From Hofstenia miamia (lineage: Eukaryota > Xenacoelomorpha > Acoela), in contig SCFE01000029.1 of NCBI GenBank assembly GCA_004352715.1, forward strand, positions 119,169-183,168: a stretch of 64,000 nt of DNA, in the 5' to 3' direction. The translations under genes were made by a program, and so were the position numbers. Each line of letters begins with the position of its first letter. The first letter of the stretch is position 1. Of this stretch, positions 1 through 10,459 are shown in pieces. Below the pieces are notes generated by a model. The model ran no database searches. It was not told the DNA's origin and worked only from the letters and a program-made list of their open reading frames with translations.

Positions 1-860
1 TAATATTCCTAGGAAGGATAATATCAAAAGGCAAAATTAGCATGAAGAACAATGCATGAGAAATGATAAAAAAAATTGAAAAACCAAACAACAGAAAGGA
101 CCTACAAAGGATCATTGGGATTTATTAATTACTATGGCACATTTATACCCAACAAAGCCAAAAAAACAGCAAAGATGACAAACTTAATGAAAAAGTCAGT
201 CAGCTTTGAATGGACTTGGAAGCAACAAGAAGAATTAGACAATATAAAAAACAAACTCTCAAAATGACTATCATTATATACACCAGACTACTCCAAAGAA
301 TTTATCTTAGACTGTGATGCCAGCAAATTAGCCATAGGAGCAACCCTCAGACAGACAAAAAACAGAAGAGAATTACCAATACAGTTTTTCAGCTGGAAAC
401 TCAAACCCAGCAAAGAAAACTATGGCTCCACAAACTAGAAATGCTGGCACTAATCAAAAGTATAGAAAAGTTTAGGCACTTCCTAATAGGAAAACAGTTC
501 AGAGTAAGAACCAAAAACAGTTTACTCACATGGTTAAAAAAATTCTCAGGGGATAAATCCTCAATCATATCACAGTGGATCAAATACTTAAATGAGTACA
601 CATTTACTATAGAACACAGAAAAAGAAAACTCCATAGTAATGCAGACTTTTGGACATCACTCCCTCAATATCAAAGAGATCTCAAAAAAACAGACAGCCA
701 AAAGATAGAATTTCAATTCCTCCCACATAATGAATATGAACAACTCCTGGAAATCAACCTCAACAAAAAAGGAATAGCAATAACACCTATCATGCTAAAG
801 GAGGAGATCACAGAAAACAAAATCATAGAAAAACAAAATGAAGACATTGTACTTTAAGAA
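1..860 (+). pseudogene. gypsy reverse transcriptase end and RNase H domain (decayed)
   Basis: Near 90-170 the frame reads GFINYYGTFIPN, matching the conserved end of Ty3 reverse transcriptases (LG-x-x-NYYR-x-FIP). RNase H follows: FILDCDASKLAIGATLRQ near 301-355 holds the first catalytic Asp, and the frame from about 441 holds the glutamate segment (LEMLALIKSIEKF), a TKNSLL segment and IEHRKRKLHSNADF, the RNase H end. The usual third Asp of the T-D-x-x-x-L motif is replaced by Asn, and the last motif keeps N-x-A-D. Stops at about 265 and 435 and several frame changes break the reading frame. In an intact element this domain would copy genomic RNA into DNA and degrade the RNA. Confidence 0.85.
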
Positions 861-959
861 ATAAGGACAAAAATAAAAATCAATGAAACTAAATTTTCCA
901 AAACAGCAAAGAACTACTATGGAAGATACAACTGGAAATTAAATGAAAACCACCTCTTA

Positions 960-1590
960 TATGTAACTGGAAAAACTAATAGAATAGCAATACCAGAGTA
1001 CTACAAAAGAGACATAGTAAGAAGAATCCACAAAAAAGGACACTTGGGAATAATACAAACAGAAATGACATTCAATTACAAGTACATCACAATTGCCATA
1101 AGAAATATAACTGAAGATGTCATAAACAAGTGCACCACATGTCTTTTAAACAACAACAAACACTTCCCAATGCAAAGGGCACCACTCAAAAAAATAATTG
1201 CAACAAAACCAAATGAGATAATGCACATAGAAATTGAGATGCTATCAAAGGATAATGAAGGATACCAATACATACTCATCATGATAGGTAATTTCATGTG
1301 TATGTGAGAATAGAACCAATGAAAAACACAACCACAGAAGAAACTGCAAACATAATTCTTAAAGTGCGGATCCTAAAAATAAGAATAATGGAGAAAATCA
1401 TCACAGACAAAGACCCACAATTCAAAAGCATGCTATTCCAGGAACTAACAAAACTACTCAAAATCAACAGTGAACACACCACAGCTTACCACCCCCAAGC
1501 AAACAGTGCAGCCAAAACACTAAATAGAACACTATTAAAACTAATCAGGGTAGCAACATCAAGAATAGGTTGAAACAAATGGAGGGAAGT
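960..1590 (+). pseudogene. gypsy integrase zinc-binding and catalytic core (decayed)
   Basis: RRIHKKGHLGI near 1021-1050 and KCTTCLLNN near 1130-1155 form the H-H-C-C zinc region. NEIMHIEIEML near 1212-1240 sits where the first catalytic Asp is normally found; here the residue appears to be Glu. ITDKDPQF near 1400 gives the second Asp, and the HTTAYHPQANSAAKTLNRTL segment near 1478-1535 is the usual H-T-x-Y-H-P-Q region, with Ala replacing the residue normally Glu (AAKTLNRTL instead of x-E-x-x-NRTL). Frames switch near 1300. Catalytic losses plus frameshifts mean it cannot be active. An integrase would insert the cDNA copy into host DNA. Confidence 0.8.
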
Positions 1591-2275
1591 AATACAAATG
1601 ACAGAATATTTCTATATCACTTCCACCCCCTTTGAAGCAATGTACAGAAGGGAAGCCACAACACCACTATCCATGCAATTTGCTGGATACTCTGACAAAA
1701 TGAATAACCACTTTGTAAAGCAACTAAAAGACAAAATAACCGCCTACCACAAAATGATGTGCAACAATATGAAGAAATCTGCAACAAGACAACAAAGAAA
1801 TTATAACAAAAAAATTTATAGACACACTCACAAAGTAGGAGACAAAGTTTATGCATTTATGCTTATAAAAGTTACTGACACTAACTAAGTAAGAAAATTA
1901 AAAACAGTATGGTCAGGTCCATACACAATCAAAAAGGTACTAAATAATAATGAATACATTTTAAACAACAACAGGACCCTACACTTTCAAAACCTCAAAA
2001 GAATGATAACAGACATTGAGGGAGCAACCCTAGACAAGAAAGCAGAATTCAAACTACTACAAAATCAAAATGAAAGCACATATAATATGGACAAACTAGA
2101 CAGCCTACCAGAGGAGGAATTCAAAGGAGAACTCCAACACAATATTAATGACAAAAACATACAACCAAGAATCATGCCTCAGAGGGCAGCAAAACAAAAT
2201 ATTAATTATAACTTTGGAACATGGGACTTAAATCTAATAACTCAGTTTAAGAATCTTAAACAGCAAAATGAATGA
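1591..2275 (+). pseudogene. gypsy integrase C-terminal region
   Basis: Reads through a segment resembling the distal integrase core (PFEAMYRREATTPLSMQF, matching the usual PFELVYGR-x-x-x-P-x), then a basic stretch (SATRQQRNYNKKIYRHT) and VGDKVYAFM. A stop near 1888 is followed in the same general order by TVWSGPYTIKKVLNNNEYIL, the typical W-x-GPY-x-I chromatin-end motif of Ty3 integrases. The last part, to 2275, is an acidic, Gln/Asn-rich tail without a recognised domain; I see no chromodomain. Interrupted by stops. Confidence 0.75.
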
Positions 2276-2985
2276 TCAATCACTGAAGAGAAGAGTGATT
2301 CAGTGTGAATCAAACGCCCAGAGATGAGTGAAGGAGCAAAACTAGCCAAACCAAGGGACATTGAAGACATTAGCAGCTGGGAGGAACCCAATGAAATGCT
2401 GATTAAATGGCATGACAATGAAAGGGGATCAATCTTCATCATTGTCAAGTACTCACCACCACCAATTAAAGGGCACAGTGACAAACAGTAATACAACTAA
2501 TGTACTGAATAGTCCACACTTCTGATTAAATGGCATGCTGACAAAAAGTAAGAAGATCAAATGACGTCCCAACTTTCCCTCAAATACTCCACACCACTGA
2601 TTAAAGGGCAAGTGGACAAAAGAGTTACCACAGGAAGGTGTAAGGAGTACAAAACCCAAAGCTGGTCAAATGTGAATGGATACTCTGGAAGGAAACCAAC
2701 CAAAAGGGGACCAACTAGAGCCCATTAGCAGTGGTTCAGAAATGGAGTGCAAACCAAGCACCAGCACCAGAAGACCTCTCAGACTCACTCAGGAAATGCT
2801 ATATGCTCCTCAGAGACAACTCACTTAACATCAGAATGTATGTACTCAACATCAGAGAAAATGATATGATCAATGGAAAGAAGCAAACAAATGTCAACAA
2901 TTGATGGCAAAAAACTACACCCATACTTTATGGCAAAAACAAAAATGAAATACAAAGCATACAAAAAATTTTCATCAGAAACTCA
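2276..2985 (+). other. A-rich spacer between integrase and 3' ORF of the gypsy element
   Basis: No reading frame of note. It contains an imperfect internal repetition: the words attaaa(g/t)ggca followed by gacaaa occur near 2400, 2464, 2525 and 2598 at roughly 60-75-base spacing. This may be a decayed minisatellite in the leader of the 3' ORF. Confidence 0.4.
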
Positions 2986-4790
2986 AAGCCACATATGATG
3001 ACAAACCAAAATGGGTGAAATGAATCTAACTCTTGTGCTCAATAAAGAAAACTGGCCTATGGTAAACAAAATAATCAGCTACCTGGAAAGGATGAAGGAA
3101 ACACTTGAACATCCATACTTTATACATACTGTGTTCAACAAAAACCTCACATTAATGGAAACACAAAATATTATGAAAAACAAACATAAAATGGCATTGA
3201 ACAAATAAACATTGACAAAGACAACCTAATGATCATATACATGATAAAAGACAAAGACTACACATTGAAACTGAAAAAGCAACTACAACAAACACTACAC
3301 ATAGCAGAAACAACAGGAACACAGATAGTGATAGTAACCATCGTGACAGAGAAAGAAATACCACAATTTCTCAATTTCTAAGAAACATGTTTATGCAAGT
3401 ACAAAATGTCTTCCTGAAAGAACGTGAACCAGACAAAACCACAGTATCACAACTGATCAAATTTGATCTACAACTGGATTACTGAGCAGAAATCTACAGA
3501 CTAATGGTGGAACCATGGATTGTCATCAAACTTTATCAACAAGCTAAAACAATCAAAATGACGTCAAACACTTCAAACCTATAAAAAATCATACACTTAC
3601 ACATAAAGTGCAGTCTAAACCAAAGAAAGAACACTTAAAAGAAATACAAGAAACATGGAAAAAATGAAAATAACAAAAACAACAGAAGAACATTGGCTGC
3701 TGATACAAATCAAAGCACTGCCATGAAAATATCATAAATCCATCAAAACAACACTCCTCAAAATAAGCAAACTCAAGACAAAAAAGGACTTCAATCAATA
3801 CATGTTTAAAGAACTCAATGCACCCAAGGTACAATTCAGGACAACCATATGGTTACTAGCCATCTACCTAACTGAAGACAAAAACCTCAAATTTCCAATT
3901 TCAAGATGACTATGAATGCAGCTTACAAAATGAAAATACTACAAAATCGCCATCTCACTGATCAACACAATGACAAAAAACTGGCTATTAAAAGGGTTTA
4001 CAGAAAAACTAGCATCCCCCAACAAAACTGAAAGACCAATGAAAACAATTGAGAAACACATAGTAAGAATCATCATGAAACAAAACCCAATGTGCAAAAT
4101 AACAATGGTAACAAAACTGGAATCTGCCCCAACAAAATATCATTATTCAATAAACAACTCAATGAAATGTGATAAGAAATAGAAAAAAGATCTCTCAAAA
4201 CCGTAATGTTGTTCTCAGGAGTAAACAATCTCATTTCACTAGACATGTGGAATAACAAATACAGATTTTAGAATGTCTCAAAATGTATAGAAATAATAAC
4301 AATGATAAGAATTGACCAAAAGAACCCTGACGAAATAAGCAAAGGAGACATACAAAACAACATCAGCTTCTTCTATAAAGATGTTGAAAATACTAAAAGC
4401 CTACTAACCATATTCAAATTCTTCTACCTAGAGAGTAGATTAAAAGAAGAACTGGCATACACAAGCCAAGCTGATACACTCATGCTTTTAGTGATCAGAC
4501 TAAAAGGTCTCCAAATATATAAGAAATACTATCCACTATTCACAAGAAAAATCAATGAACTGAGACAAATCACATTGATCACAGACTCATGCCTAACAAT
4601 GAGTACTATCAGATACACAGACACAGTCACAACTGAAAAGGAAGCAGTACTAAAGCTAACAAAACTAACAGAATTCGCACCAATAACTTGGGAAGACAAC
4701 AAAGCAGAAACATTAATCAAAAGAGCAGATACCCTGGTTCACAGAGAGAGAGCAACGCTAAAACCAACACAAGCTGAGGGAGGCATGTAA
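2986..4790 (+). pseudogene. unrecognised 3' ORF of the gypsy element, decayed, C-terminal part conserved
   Basis: A long interrupted coding region lies between integrase and LTR. Open pieces are 3011-3208, 3970-4182 and 4302-4790, joined by translatable stretches in shifting frames. The last 200 residues are homologous to a second, GC-rich copy at 19534-20053: both have an IEIITMIR block, a long helical middle, an LKGL-x-(I/L)Y core followed by FTR-(K/R)-(I/L)N-x-L, and a final TW-(E/D) segment. No signal peptide or transmembrane segment is obvious, which argues against an envelope protein, although the product could still be structural. The terminal stop codon is formed by the first bases of the LTR. 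I do not recognise the family; function unknown. Confidence 0.65.
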
Positions 4791-5740
4791 CATAATCCTA
4801 CTAAATTGAATAATTTGCGACAAAAAAAGAAAGAAAAAACTACCTAAAACTCTAATTAGAAACTCAAGCAAATTTATTAGAATTAGCATTTAATGATTTT
4901 GCAAAATTGCAAAAGCACATATTAGTCGCAACTAATTTGACAAAATGTAAGTGGACATTACATTAATTTTTGTGAACTGCATAGACCACACAGAAATAAC
5001 TTATGTGGACATAAGAAATCTATTTGCGACTGGTACTTGTTTATCTGGTAAATATGTTTATTAAAATTATATATAAATAGAAATGAAGTGCTTTTAAAAT
5101 GATGGAAATTTATCCTTTAGTGCTTTATTCTTTTTGCTTGGTGGTTTTATTTTATTATATCATGCACAGCTAAGCATTTGTTGTGTGCATCAATCAAGGG
5201 CTGTCTGTGAGTGATTTAGATATTAGAAGTCAGCCTGAACAGTTGTATGCAAATAGGCTACAACTATGAATAGGAATGTTTTTATCTTCATGCTTAGCTG
5301 GCTACCACTTGATGACATTGCATGTAGTAACAAGGCGTGTTGACAACTAACCCTATTTTAGATACAAATTATTTGACCTTTAAGAGACTGAAAACAGTCC
5401 ATGTTTATTATATTTTATCTATATGTAGGTTAGGAGCTGCTATAGTTTGTAGTAATCTTTTTTAGTCTGTCTGCAGCTAGTGTCTTGTCAATTTTACATG
5501 TCAGTCATTATCATGAATATATTTTAACTAAATGTAGGAAGCTGCTCTATTTTTATATTAACTGTTTTTAATTAGTGCAATAGCAGCTAGTGCCTGGTTG
5601 TGATACATTATCTTGTTAACACACTTAATCAGTTTACATTGAGAGTGAGAATTAAGTCAATTAGTGACTGGTATTTATTACACCATAAGTAAGGCACACA
5701 TAACAAAACTCTTTCAATGAGATTGAGCTGAGTCGCAGCA
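4786..5740 (+). repeat. gypsy LTR (about 955 bp, TG...CA)
   Basis: Begins tgtaacataatcc after a purine tract and ends cgcagca. A reverse-oriented relative at 51730-52638 shares the same start (tgtagcataatcc) and several internal blocks: cta-tatgtaggttagga, ttttagatacaaatt and a gagagtgaga segment. Both copies are followed immediately by nnTGGAATG, where a primer-binding site would begin with TGG. If so, this LTR behaves like a 5' LTR although it follows a 3' coding end, suggesting a tandem or misjoined element. Confidence 0.7.
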
Positions 5741-5755
5741 GATGGAATGATGTAN

Positions 5756-5890
5756 TACCACTTGATGACATTGCATGTAGTAACAAATACCTAAAAGGCA
5801 GAATGCCACTGTAGGCAGGTTGACAACTAACCCTATTTTAGATTCAAATTATTTGACCTATAAGAGACCAAAAAGAGACCATGTTAATTG
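5756..5890 (+). repeat. second copy of an LTR segment directly after a single n
   Basis: Starting at the base after the n at 5755, the sequence repeats the LTR block 5307-5411 (taccacttgatgacattgca, then gacaactaaccctatttt), with a 30-base insertion and a few substitutions. Probably a second allele or another LTR copy joined by the assembler. From 5891 to 6550 I see only AT-rich sequence with no convincing coding. Confidence 0.6.
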
Positions 5891-6553
5891 TGGATGCGGA
5901 TTGATGGAACAGATCAAACCTATGGAATGTGTACTGTCTTCATGATACAGCTTTGGGCAAGTGTGCCCATTGTGTTCTTTCTTGTTAATGCTTCCAAAGA
6001 TGCTACCTAAATAGTAGTGGTTGTTATGATAGCTTGGAGTATTAATTAAGTTAACTCTATAGTTATACAACAGTAAAAGAAAAGCAAGTTTACATACACA
6101 TTACCTCACGAATTGGAATCTGTTTTTGTTTGTATCTAAATTGTACTATGTTATTATGCACATCCTACGCCTGAGTGATGATGCTTCAAAATCTATTAAG
6201 AATTTTGCTAAGTAAGTATTCCAGTTAGGTTTACCATTCCAACAAAAAGACCAGTAATAACTGTATTATTGAAGGATGACTGAATTTTTGGAAGAAGATT
6301 GGCAGTAGAGGTCATGCAGAGATATTGGCTGATTTAACAATAGAAGCAGCATCAGTATTCATAATTAAATATAATGTTAAATCAAAATCTTCATTGAAAG
6401 TCAGAGGAAAAATGATAGATTGAATTAGATTGCCTTGCACTAATCTTCTGTTCATTAAATATTTAAAATTACACTTAATGATGATTTCAAATTAAAAGTG
6501 TATTTCTAGATTAGAGGTACCTGAAGTTGATGAATCTATTGAGACTTTGTGTT

Positions 6554-6950
6554 TTATTTCATTTTTAATTTTTTTCTGTAAGAATAAAAACTAACCAAAT
6601 TGTTTTTAGGAGGAAGTGAACATTTGAAAAGTTTTAACACTGATTTGAAACACGCATCACTGAAGCAATAATGAATTGCCAAAGAATTTAATTGATCAAA
6701 AAAATCATTGGTGTAAGGATTAGTGTAAGGATGAAGCTTATTGTTGTCAATATCGAATACTTCTGAACTATTGCTCACAGATGATGAAGATTCCTAATGA
6801 TCATTGTACATTTCAAAGAAATCCTCCAGAACAGGTAACTCATCAGAGTTCTTTAAGTTAGGACTAGAACATTGAATAGTTACTGATTCACTTGAAGAAT
6901 CCAAATTTTCAAAATAAACAACTTTAGCTTTTGTTTCTACACACATAGGT
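6554..6950 (-). pseudogene. N-terminal fragment of a KDZ-like (CMC/EnSpm-type) transposase
   Basis: Reading on the minus strand gives an acidic, Ser-rich leader (DSSSESVTIQCSS, later SSSSVSNSSEVFD) with one stop, then LNSLAIHYCFSDACFKSVLK followed by LFKCSLPPKNNLVSFYSY. The second part resembles the start of KDZ-like transposases, where a helix of the type LA-x-x-x-(N/C)-x-(S/T)-x-x-x-x-x-x-LL-K precedes a (L/P)P-x-(N/D) segment. Another fragment of the same broad family lies at 36853-37260. Assignment is by pattern only and moderate at best. Confidence 0.4.
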
Positions 6951-7832
6951 TTACAAGATATGATCTCTTATAATTCAATAAATTGTTAGAAAGTAAATGA
7001 ACATTTATTGAACTAATATTAATCAGTAAGCCAATCTCAATTAAAAGTTTTAAAAGTGAGACTATCATTCACTACCAAGTTTATCATTTCCTGGGTTAGT
7101 TTTTAGAGCTGAATTCATTGACATCACCAAAATCAAAATTTATTGTTCATATTTTCTCTAAATAGCAATTCTATATTTCAATTTGTACAAATCACTAAAA
7201 TACATATAGATATTCATTAAATAAATACTACCCAGTAAACAATTTACGTGGGCAAATTACTCAATTTAGTGGAATTTAGATGATTGACAGAAATATTTAG
7301 CATGCATTTTTTCGAGGTAGGGCTAACAGTGGGGCCCACGTGGGCAAATGCAGCACGTTGTTTTGATGGTTAAAACAACTATATTTTGTCAGCATTTTCA
7401 TTCTTCCAATGAGCATTAATAGCTTAAGTAAACAAAACATCATCATGCAACACCTGTGCAATGCCTATTACCGGAACAGATAAGCAATAAGCAGTATCCA
7501 GTGTAGTTATGAAAGCCTTAATAAGCCGTCGTTCTATGGTTTAGTTTTAATATTATAGTGATATTCTGGATTTACAAAATTTAGGATTTCCTGTACAGTA
7601 AGTTATTTATTTAGTAAATTATTCTTTGTTTATTTGAGTTCTTAATAATTAGTGCCTCGGAAATCTTAGTATTAGGTGTTTTCAAAGTGATCTTAAAATT
7701 ATTGATGTTTGCTTGATGTTGGTGAGTATTAATTTTGGAATTTAAGAGACCTGATAGGTGATCATTAACCTGAGTTTGGAGAAATTGCTTGGTTGCACCA
7801 ACGAAAGAATTGACATTCTTCACATATAAGCT
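6951..7832. other. AT-rich stretch without recognised features
   Basis: No supported genes. At 7316-7372 a short GC-richer patch (gggctaacagtggggcccacgt) may be a small element end, but I find no partner. Confidence 0.4.
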
Positions 7833-7890
7833 CAGGCCCGGCGTGTCTGGGGGCTTCTGAGGGCTAAGCCCACCCTTTGAAAATTTCAGC
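7833..7890 (+). repeat. hAT-type terminal inverted repeat, left end
   Basis: The sequence starts CAGGCCCGGCGTGTC and runs into a G-rich then C-rich patch (ggggcttctgagg, aagcccaccc). CAGG at the tip followed by such a patch is typical of ends of hAT elements carrying TTF zinc-finger transposases. It faces right, towards the hAT coding region at 8973-12700, so it is the likely left end. No matching right end ending in CCTG with the duplicated target tataagct was found nearby. Confidence 0.5.
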
Positions 7891-9066
7891 CCACCTATCA
7901 TAATTATTTGCATAAAATATCAAATTTTACCATTTAAATTTGAGTTGAAAAAAATCTATCAGATACTAAGTATAATTGTCTCAAGTGTAGATCATTGCAC
8001 TTGATATGAATATGCAACGAATTATTTCGTTTTTCAGAAGGACTAAGTCATTTTTTCTCTTTCTTATAATATTTTGTACGCGCACATACTTATTTTCTGT
8101 TTTAGGTGCATTGTTCGACTCAAGCTTTGTCATATAGAGTTGTTGTGCATATAGAGTCTCCATGTGTCATGTGTTTTAATATAAATTACCTGTTTCACAC
8201 AAGTTCGTATTAAAACTGTGCGATGTTATCTTTACTAACTACCAGAGTTTGAAATTCTGAAAATACTTTACAAAAACTATTTCTTATTTGCTTGATGTGA
8301 AACAAGAAACTCCTGTTGAAGCATCTTGTGTAATAAAAACAATCAGGGGTTAAAACAATGTGCTTTTGCATACTCTATTACATATTGTGCCTTTTAAAGC
8401 GACATTTCGATGTCAGTATTTCGGATATAATTGTTAAGGTAAAATGTTGTTTAGATTTAATGATTTATAAATGTAAACCTATAACATAGTGAATGGCTAC
8501 TAATATGAAGTTATTTCACTATATATAATTGTGCGTATGCCTCAAACATTTTCTATTGTACTATATCTAANTCTGTTTTGCATGCCGGAAATTTTGTTCC
8601 TCTTTATCTACAGGTGAACAAGCATTTCGACTTAGTGGGTTTTGTAATTGGAAAACTGCCTTGAAAACAAATCGTGGATTTAGTAAGCATGAAAAATCTT
8701 ATGACTATATACAATCAATGGCTAAATGGAAGGAATTTCAAAATCGGTCTAAGAGTAATTAAGAGATTTCTACATTATTGTTTGAAAAGCAGTTAGAATG
8801 AAAAAGGTACTACATGACATCTTTAGTTGATGTAATTAAATTTCTTGCTATAAATGAACTTTCTTTCCGTGGTGATATTGAATCTAGTCCACTTGAAGAT
8901 GATGTTTTGCACTCAGGCCTGTTCCTTAAGNATATCTTGTGAAATATTTTAATAGTTTATTATTTTACATTTTAGAAAATGCTGCATGAAACAAAAAAAC
9001 GAAAAGGTAACAATGATGCACAAACTAAAGCTGAAATAAAGAGACAAAAACCAATAGAAAGCTACT

Positions 9067-9116
9067 GTAAGTGTTTTATAAAAATCATGAACATTTGGTA
9101 ATTATATTTTTTTCAG
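9067..9116 (+). other. short intron in hAT transposase 5' end
   Basis: Donor gtaagtgt and acceptor ttttttcag bracket 50 bases. Joining the flanks reads KRQKPIESY then F-K-L-K-P-P, giving one continuous frame. Confidence 0.6.
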
Positions 9117-10459
9117 TTAAACTAAAGCCCCCGGTCTCATTTCTTATGACTACTCAAGATGATACCTCTGCATCAGGTCCAATAGTGACTTCTTTGGATC
9201 AGGATGCTGCCTCCGATTCACTTCAAACAATTGCTCAAAATCCTACCTCCACTTTAACTACACAGACTCTTCAGTCTGATACTTCGACCTCTGTGTCTGC
9301 TATAGTTGATGATTTAGGAACTGATGCGCCACACCAAATTGGTTTGCTGGAAGGAAATGGCTGGAGTATTCTATAAGACAAGATGCGGCCTTCTGTTTTG
9401 CATGCCGGAAATTTTGTTCCTCTTTATCTACAGGTGAACAAGCATTTCGACTTAGTGGGTTTTGTAATTGGAAAACTGCCTTGAAAACAAATCGTGGATT
9501 TAGTAAGCATGAAAAATCTTATGACTATATACAATCAATGGCTAAATGGAAGGAATTTCAAAATCGGTCTAAGAGTAATTAAGAGATTTCTACATTATTG
9601 TTTGAAAAGCAGTTAGAATGAAAAAGGTACTACATGACATCTTTAGTTGATGTAATTAAATTTCTTGCTATAAATGAACTTTCTTTCCGTGGTGATATTG
9701 AATCTAGTCCACTTGAATATGATGTTTTGCACTCAGGCCTGTTCCTTAAGCTATTCGAGTTTACACTGAAAAGGATAAAAAACTTTCTGAAATAATTCCA
9801 ACAATTCCAAAAGTTGCCTCATATAAATCAAAGGATATGCAAAATGAAATCATATCTATATTGGCTGCCATGGTACAAGAGAAAGTAGCTTGTAAAGTAA
9901 AATCTGCTGATGTATCTTTTTATTCAATGAAAGTTGATGAAACTCAGGATCCCACTGGGTGTGAAAATATTTCCATTGTTGTACGTTCAGTGAAAGAAAG
10001 TGTTCCATTTGAGAATTTGTTAGCAATTGCATCATCTAATAAAGTTGATGCAGATTCTCTTGTCACGGTGATTTTGAATACTTTATATAGATGTGAATTA
10101 AATCCAAAACACACAATATGTCAATGTTATGATGGCGCTAATGTGATGGCGGGAAAACATGGTGGTGTTCAAGCAAGATTGCCACAAAAATTAGAAAAGA
10201 AAATACCTTATATACATTGTTTCAATCACAAACTTCATTTGGTCATTGTTCATGCATTATCAGAGTATCCTAGAATTGGACAATATTTTCAAGTTTGCAA
10301 CATTCTCTATAACTTTACTAGAAAGTTTACTGTATCAAAGATATATTCAGTTCAATGTTTGTCTCGACTCCTTGAACGAAAATGGGAAGGTCATTATAAA
10401 ACGACTGCAACAATAATAAAGAATTATGATCAAATAATTTATGTATTACGCAAATGCTN

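Larger units (their letters stand above)
1..5740 (+). mobile_element. Ty3/gypsy LTR retrotransposon, 5'-truncated by window edge
   Basis: The order of relics is end of reverse transcriptase, RNase H, integrase zinc region, integrase core, integrase C-terminus, an unrecognised 3' ORF and an LTR. This is the Ty3/gypsy order. All coding parts carry frameshifts and stops, so the copy is dead. The plus strand is strikingly rich in A and C and poor in T up to the LTR, as in many retroelement sense strands. A purine-rich tract (aagctgagggaggca) directly precedes the LTR start at 4786, which fits a polypurine tract. The upstream gag, protease and most of the reverse transcriptase lie outside the window. 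Confidence 0.85.

Noticed and set aside
3589-3834. Minus-strand Cys/Phe-rich frame
   Set aside because: Antisense shadow of the A-rich gypsy 3' ORF region.
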